Part shown: positions 6,113 to 8,631 of the stretch, piece after piece
Position numbering within the stretch: position 1 is the first letter of the stretch
Layout of the letters: the number at the start of each line of letters is the position of its first letter
Assembly: GCA_947456995.1 (NCBI GenBank)
Contig: CANGVB010000119.1
Location: 1-8,631 of the forward strand
Length of the DNA: 8,631 nucleotides
DNA from: Bryobacteraceae bacterium
GTDB lineage: Bacteria; Acidobacteriota; Terriglobia; Bryobacterales; Bryobacteraceae
Direction: 5' to 3'
The notes under the pieces: model-generated
Database searches by the model: none
What the model saw: the letters and a program-made list of their open reading frames with translations, nothing else
Told to the model about the DNA's origin: nothing
Made by a program: the position numbers and the translations under genes

Positions 6113-7003
6113 ATGGCGAATCTTGGTTTTCTCGGCTTGGGCATCATGGGTTACCCCATGGCCCGGAATTTGATGGATGCAGGCCACAATGTGGCGATTT
6201 GGACTCACTCTCCCGGCAAAGCTGAAAAGCTGGCCGCAGAGAAGGGCGGGAAGGCTTATGCGACACCTGCCGAAGTAGCAGCGAACGCAGACTGCATCTT
6301 TTATTGCGTTGGCGACTCCGCAATGAGCAGTGAGCTTTGTCATCAGTTGCTGGAAGGGGCCAAGCCCGGGACGGTGATCGTGGATGCCTCCACAATCTCG
6401 CCCTCAGACTCCCGGAAGCTTGGTGAGGCGTGCAAGGCCAAAGGAGTGCATTTCCTTGATGCCCCCTGCACGGGATCGCGGCCCGGAGCTGAATCTGGAA
6501 ACCTGACCTTTATGGTTGGTGGGGATCAGGAAGTCTTCGAACGGGTGAAGCCTTATTTTGAGCCGATGGGCAAGAAGTTGTACTACTGTGGGGGCCCAGG
6601 CTTGGGGCTGCATGCAAAGCTGACTCAGAATCTGGTTTTGTCGAATTTGCTAAACGCCTTTAATGAAGGTTTGGTGCTTTCCACCAAGGCTGGAGTGGAT
6701 CCGGAATTGATGCTCGACATCCTGGACAATTCAGCCGCGAAGTCTGGCTTGATCTCATTTAAGGCCCCTTACGTTTTCCGGCGTGATTTCTCAACGAACT
6801 TCTCCGTAAAGTGGATGCACAAGGATATTGGGCTGATGCTGGAGTCTTCTGCGGAGCTTGGAGTACCATTACCTCTCACGTCTTTGACACGCCAGATGTT
6901 TCAAGCGGCAATCGCTACAGGCCACGGCGAAGAAGATATCTGCTCTACAATCAAGGTCTTAGAGGGAATGGTGGGTATCGAAGTGAAGGGTAAGGAAAAG
7001 TAA
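6113..7003 (+). CDS. NAD(P)-dependent beta-hydroxyacid dehydrogenase (3-hydroxyisobutyrate dehydrogenase / glyoxylate-succinic semialdehyde reductase type)
   Basis: At 296 residues this is the usual length for the family. The N-terminal Rossmann domain starts with GFLGLGIMGYPMARNL (5-20), the classical glycine-rich loop of the family. The substrate loop DAPCTGSRPGAESGNLTFMV (116-135) matches the D-A-P-x-[ST]-G signature. The catalytic lysine is Lys169 in GPGLGLHAKLTQN, with Asn173 beside it, and the C-terminal helical domain carries the conserved KDIGLMLE (237-244). The end of strand 2 reads AIWTHSPGKAEKL (28-40), with no aspartate. This resembles NADPH-preferring glyoxylate/succinic semialdehyde reductases more than NAD-preferring 3-hydroxyisobutyrate dehydrogenases. 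The family reduces or oxidises short hydroxyacids in the cytoplasm, and the exact substrate cannot be read from sequence. No valine-degradation or glyoxylate-pathway genes are adjacent. The family call is firm; cofactor preference is inference. Confidence 0.93.
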   Translation: MANLGFLGLGIMGYPMARNLMDAGHNVAIWTHSPGKAEKLAAEKGGKAYATPAEVAANADCIFYCVGDSAMSSELCHQLLEGAKPGTVIVDASTISPSDSRKLGEACKAKGVHFLDAPCTGSRPGAESGNLTFMVGGDQEVFERVKPYFEPMGKKLYYCGGPGLGLHAKLTQNLVLSNLLNAFNEGLVLSTKAGVDPELMLDILDNSAAKSGLISFKAPYVFRRDFSTNFSVKWMHKDIGLMLESSAELGVPLPLTSLTRQMFQAAIATGHGEEDICSTIKVLEGMVGIEVKGKEK

Positions 7004-7025
7004 AGAAGTACTCATCTATTATTTT

Positions 7026-7066
7026 TAGTAGAAAACTCTTGCAATTCCAAAAAGAGTATTCTACTA
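7026..7066. repeat. Near-perfect hairpin (15-bp arms) downstream of the reductase gene
   Basis: The arm TAGTAGAAAACTCTT (7026-7040) pairs with AAGAGTATTCTACTA (7052-7066) at 14 of 15 positions, the exception being A7034 opposite A7058, around an 11-nt loop. It starts 22 bp after the reductase stop in a locally AT-rich stretch. Neither strand has a run of T after the hairpin, so it is not a canonical intrinsic terminator. It could be a 3'-end stabilising structure, a factor-assisted terminator or a protein-binding dyad. The pairing is seen directly; the role is unknown. Confidence 0.75.
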
Positions 7067-7076
7067 TTGGAATCAA

Positions 7077-7151
7077 GCCGGGGAGCTCACAACTCCCACC
7101 AAAGCGAGACTAACCTCAGAAAGACCCCTGAAGCAACTTTAGCTCCCCGGC
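7077..7151. repeat. 11-bp perfect inverted repeat enclosing 53 nt; possible structured RNA or regulatory element
   Basis: GCCGGGGAGCT (7077-7087) is the exact reverse complement of AGCTCCCCGGC (7141-7151). Inside lie CCTCAG (7114-7119) and CTGAAG (7128-7133), which pair with one C-A mismatch on the plus strand but as a G-U wobble on the minus strand. AAAG (7102-7105 region) and CTTT (7137-7140) could form a further helix. GGGAG (7081-7085) can instead pair locally with CTCCC (7093-7097). No match to a riboswitch or RNA family that I know. The element lies 51 bp before the S4-domain gene. The flanks show no target-site duplication, which argues against a mobile element. Confidence 0.55.
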
Positions 7152-7161
7152 GCCCTTTGGG

Positions 7162-7182
7162 TCTTCCTTCCTCTCCTCCTCC
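7162..7182 (+). other. Pure pyrimidine tract before the Hsp15-like gene
   Basis: Twenty-one consecutive pyrimidines, including TCCTCCTCC, end 20 bases before the ATG at 7203. No Shine-Dalgarno sequence is seen for that gene. Pyrimidine-rich leaders can bind ribosomal protein S1. The tract also resembles the anti-Shine-Dalgarno end of 16S rRNA, not its complement. The function is unproven. Confidence 0.4.
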
Positions 7183-7191
7183 AAATCCAAG

Positions 7192-7197
7192 TATTCT
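7192..7197 (+). promoter_or_regulatory. Possible -10 element for the Hsp15-like gene
   Basis: TATTCT ends five bases before the ATG at 7203, the spacing expected for a leaderless transcript. No -35 box is recognisable, because the position where one would sit is the pyrimidine tract. This is a weak call. Confidence 0.25.
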
Positions 7198-7202
7198 GAA
7201 TT

Positions 7203-7574
7203 ATGTTGAACCGCGTCCGAATGGACAAGTGGCTTTGGGCCGCGCGCTTTTTCAAGACTCGTGCACTCGCTGGGGATTCCTGCGATATGGGGCGAATCGA
7301 GTGCAATGGCCAGACGGCTAAGGCTTCCCGTGAAGTCCGTGTTGGGGACAAACTGGTAGTCCGGCACGATGGATTCTCTTTTGAGATAGAAGTGTTGATC
7401 GTGAGCGAAAATCGTGGGCCGGGTGCAGTTGCACAAACCATGTACGTCGAAAGTGAAGAGAGCAAGGCGAAACGGCAGCAGGTGGCTGAAGAACGCAAGG
7501 CCATGCATGAAATGGACGCACATCGGCCTACCAAACGCGACCGTCGGGACATCAACCGTATGCGTGGGCGCTAG
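7203..7574 (+). CDS. hslR: Hsp15-type S4-domain RNA-binding protein
   Basis: This protein has 123 residues, compared with about 133 for E. coli Hsp15. An S4 RNA-binding domain covers roughly residues 5-55. It begins VRMDKWLWAARFFKTRALA (5-23), a near-textbook start for this family, and continues with CNGQTAKASREVRVGDKLVV (34-53), the part of the S4 fold that contacts RNA. A short linker and charged helix follow, then a strongly basic tail with RPTKRDRRDI (108-117), also typical. E. coli Hsp15 binds 50S subunits that still carry a nascent-chain peptidyl-tRNA and helps recycle them after stress. The same role in the cytoplasm is likely here but inferred. The start is ATG 7203, and ATG 7221 (Met7) would also leave a whole S4 domain. 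The gene converges on the FAD oxidoreductase gene, and their stop codons overlap within one CTAG. Confidence 0.93.
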   Translation: MLNRVRMDKWLWAARFFKTRALAGDSCDMGRIECNGQTAKASREVRVGDKLVVRHDGFSFEIEVLIVSENRGPGAVAQTMYVESEESKAKRQQVAEERKAMHEMDAHRPTKRDRRDINRMRGR

Positions 7575-8631
7575 GAGTTCAGATTTTCCCAGGCGAGGCC
7601 GAAGCTCATGGTCATGCCGGCGCCACCGGGGCTGGTGAAGATTCGCACGCCGTCGCAGGGAGTGATGTCGACCCAGTCGGTCACTGGGTGTTTGGCGTAA
7701 ACACCGTACCAGCGCTCGGCAATGGAATTGTCAGCGAAGTTGGCGAAGCCTCTCAAGTAGTCAAGGATGAGTTGATCGATGAAGTCTTTGTTGAAGGGTT
7801 CGACGGTGAGGCCGTATTCGTGGGAGTCGCCGATAGTGATCGCGTTGTCGGCAGTTGCACTGGCCATGACGTGGATGCCCCACTTTACGTAATCGGGGAG
7901 TTCTTCGGCGACACGAGCCTTGAGTGCGTCGAGGCTGGGGCAGATCTGGAAGCTCTTGTAATGGGTGAGAGTGAGCCCCGCGGCAAGGCTTGGGCCCAGT
8001 TGCCAATTAGCGGGTTGAGGCGGGGTGCGCATCATTTGAAGTTTGACCCTCGTTACGCCGCTGGATTGCAGGAGCTCGGGATAGAGGGTTTCGAAGTCTT
8101 CGCCTGAGCAGATGTAGATTTGCGGAGCGTAGAAGACCCCTCTACCGGTGGTTATGGTTCCGGTAGTGGCGGAGGTGACTGCGGTCTGGTAATGGAAGCT
8201 AACTCCGAATTGATTGGCCAGGAATGCCGGGAGTTCGCGAAGGGCCTGTCTTGGGTCGATCGTAGTTTCCGTGTCGCTCCAGAGTGCACCCTGAAGACCT
8301 TGAGGCTTGAGCGCATGGCTGCGGCTGGTTGCCTCTTCGGGGCTTAACCATTGCACCTGGTAACCATGGGCTGGGCCGAGTGTGGCGAATTCCTGAAGCA
8401 CTTTAGTTTCGTCGTCGCGGTATGCGGCGTGAAGGCAGCCGGGGACTTGGTGTGCGATGCCTGCAGCGTTCAGAAATTCGAGCCAAAGCTCACGGCTGCG
8501 TAGTGCAGTGTTGAGGCGATGGCCTGCTGGTTGACCGATGGGCCAGAGCATTCCGAAGTTACGGATCGATGCGCCGAGCGGGCGCGGGTACCGGTCAAAG
8601 ACAGCAACGCGTTTTCCCTGCCGGGCGGCAA
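7571..8631 (-). CDS. FAD-dependent oxidoreductase, HpnW-like (TIGR03364 type), N-terminus cut by the right edge
   Basis: The open frame enters at the right edge and ends with TAG at 7573-7571, giving 352 visible residues. The first visible residues, AARQGKRVAVFDR (1-13), are the end of a Rossmann dinucleotide-binding fold whose aspartate (Asp12) should hold the FAD ribose. The glycine loop itself, about 20 residues, lies outside. Then come GASIRNFGMLWPIGQP (19-34), CSGEDFETLYP (174-184), ERWYGVYAKHP (305-315) and the C-terminal FAD-contacting GGAGMTMSFGLA (335-346). Together these match the DAO-like family that I associate with TIGR03364. Its members were named for gene neighbourhoods with phosphonatase-like hydrolases, so a role in aminophosphonate or amine oxidation is possible. 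The in-frame ATG at 8551 is not the true start, because conserved sequence continues upstream of it. The family is firm, the substrate is not. Confidence 0.9.
   Translation of the reverse strand, partial: AARQGKRVAVFDRYPRPLGASIRNFGMLWPIGQPAGHRLNTALRSRELWLEFLNAAGIAHQVPGCLHAAYRDDETKVLQEFATLGPAHGYQVQWLSPEEATSRSHALKPQGLQGALWSDTETTIDPRQALRELPAFLANQFGVSFHYQTAVTSATTGTITTGRGVFYAPQIYICSGEDFETLYPELLQSSGVTRVKLQMMRTPPQPANWQLGPSLAAGLTLTHYKSFQICPSLDALKARVAEELPDYVKWGIHVMASATADNAITIGDSHEYGLTVEPFNKDFIDQLILDYLRGFANFADNSIAERWYGVYAKHPVTDWVDITPCDGVRIFTSPGGAGMTMSFGLAWENLNS

Larger units (their letters stand above)
7004..7202. other. Intergenic region between the reductase and Hsp15-like genes
   Basis: The stretch is AT-rich at its left end, G+C-rich at the inverted repeat and pyrimidine-rich at its right end. 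It holds the two dyads, the pyrimidine tract and a weak -10. No credible small open reading frame was found on either strand. Open frames crossing it on the minus strand are read from the Hsp15-like gene's complement and look non-coding. Confidence 0.6.

Noticed and set aside
7026..7066. Intrinsic transcription terminator
   Set aside because: No T-run follows the hairpin on either strand, and the stem is AT-rich with no GC-rich base.
7026..7073. An H-type pseudoknot formed by hairpin loop and 3' flank
   Set aside because: The second 3' arm follows the 15-bp stem with no linker, so it could not span the stem to reach the loop. The pairings are exclusive alternatives.
7077..7151. A tRNA gene (75 nt with a 7-bp acceptor-like end)
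   Set aside because: No T-arm GTTCRA sequence, no D-arm pattern and no anticodon stem at the right distance on either strand.
7077..7151. Miniature inverted-repeat transposable element
   Set aside because: Flanking bases do not form a target-site duplication, and no second copy is in the window.
7116..7555. Two minus-strand open frames of about 135 residues
   Set aside because: They lie opposite the Hsp15-like gene and the structured intergenic region, and have compositions with no family resemblance.
7688..8107. 139-residue acidic open frame on the plus strand
   Set aside because: Antisense to the conserved FAD oxidoreductase. The repetitive Val/Gly/Glu composition is typical of the complement of a coding frame.
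8549..8551. ATG at 8551 as the start of the FAD oxidoreductase
   Set aside because: The frame stays open to the window edge and encodes conserved FAD-binding sequence upstream, so the gene is partial.

Overview
The window looks like a chromosomal stretch of a Gram-negative (diderm) bacterium, most likely an Acidobacteriota member. This is an inference from three things: the family resemblance of the proteins as I remember them, the outer-membrane assembly operon, and a moderate G+C content judged by eye (low 50s %). I ran no database search. No phage, insertion sequence, CRISPR array, rRNA or tRNA was seen. Coding density is high, and the only sizeable non-coding stretch is about 200 bp (7004-7202).

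Left part (1-4746, minus strand): a tightly packed operon, transcribed from right to left, for building the outer membrane. The first gene encodes a 991-residue Omp85 (BamA/TamA-family) beta-barrel insertase with what I read as seven POTRA domains. It is followed, with a TAATG stop/start overlap, by a 212-residue SurA-like periplasmic chaperone that lacks a parvulin domain. That is followed, with a GTGA overlap, by the N-terminal 378 residues of a TamB/AsmA-type protein that runs off the left edge. The three products would plausibly cooperate: a chaperone for unfolded outer-membrane proteins, a barrel insertase, and a periplasm-spanning TamB partner.

Middle (4773-7003, plus strand): a divergent ThiF/MoeB/HesA-type E1-like adenylyltransferase with intact nucleotide, zinc and catalytic-cysteine motifs plus a C-terminal extension. 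It starts only about 26 bp from the furthest possible start of the Omp85 gene. After it come a 71-residue protein with a helix-turn-helix-like segment and a 3-hydroxyisobutyrate dehydrogenase/glyoxylate-succinic semialdehyde reductase-type enzyme.

Right part (7004-8631): a 199-bp intergenic region with two strong dyads (a 15-bp-arm hairpin and an 11-bp perfect inverted repeat enclosing 53 nt) and a pure pyrimidine tract. It is followed by an Hsp15-type S4-domain RNA-binding protein on the plus strand. That gene converges with, and overlaps by 4 bp at a CTAG, a minus-strand FAD-dependent oxidoreductase of the HpnW-like (TIGR03364) type, whose N-terminus is cut by the right edge.

I did not find an obviously new multi-gene system. 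The best leads are the three-gene outer-membrane operon with its seven-POTRA Omp85 and stripped-down SurA, the unexplained structured intergenic region at 7026-7151, and the very short divergent promoter interval near 4760.
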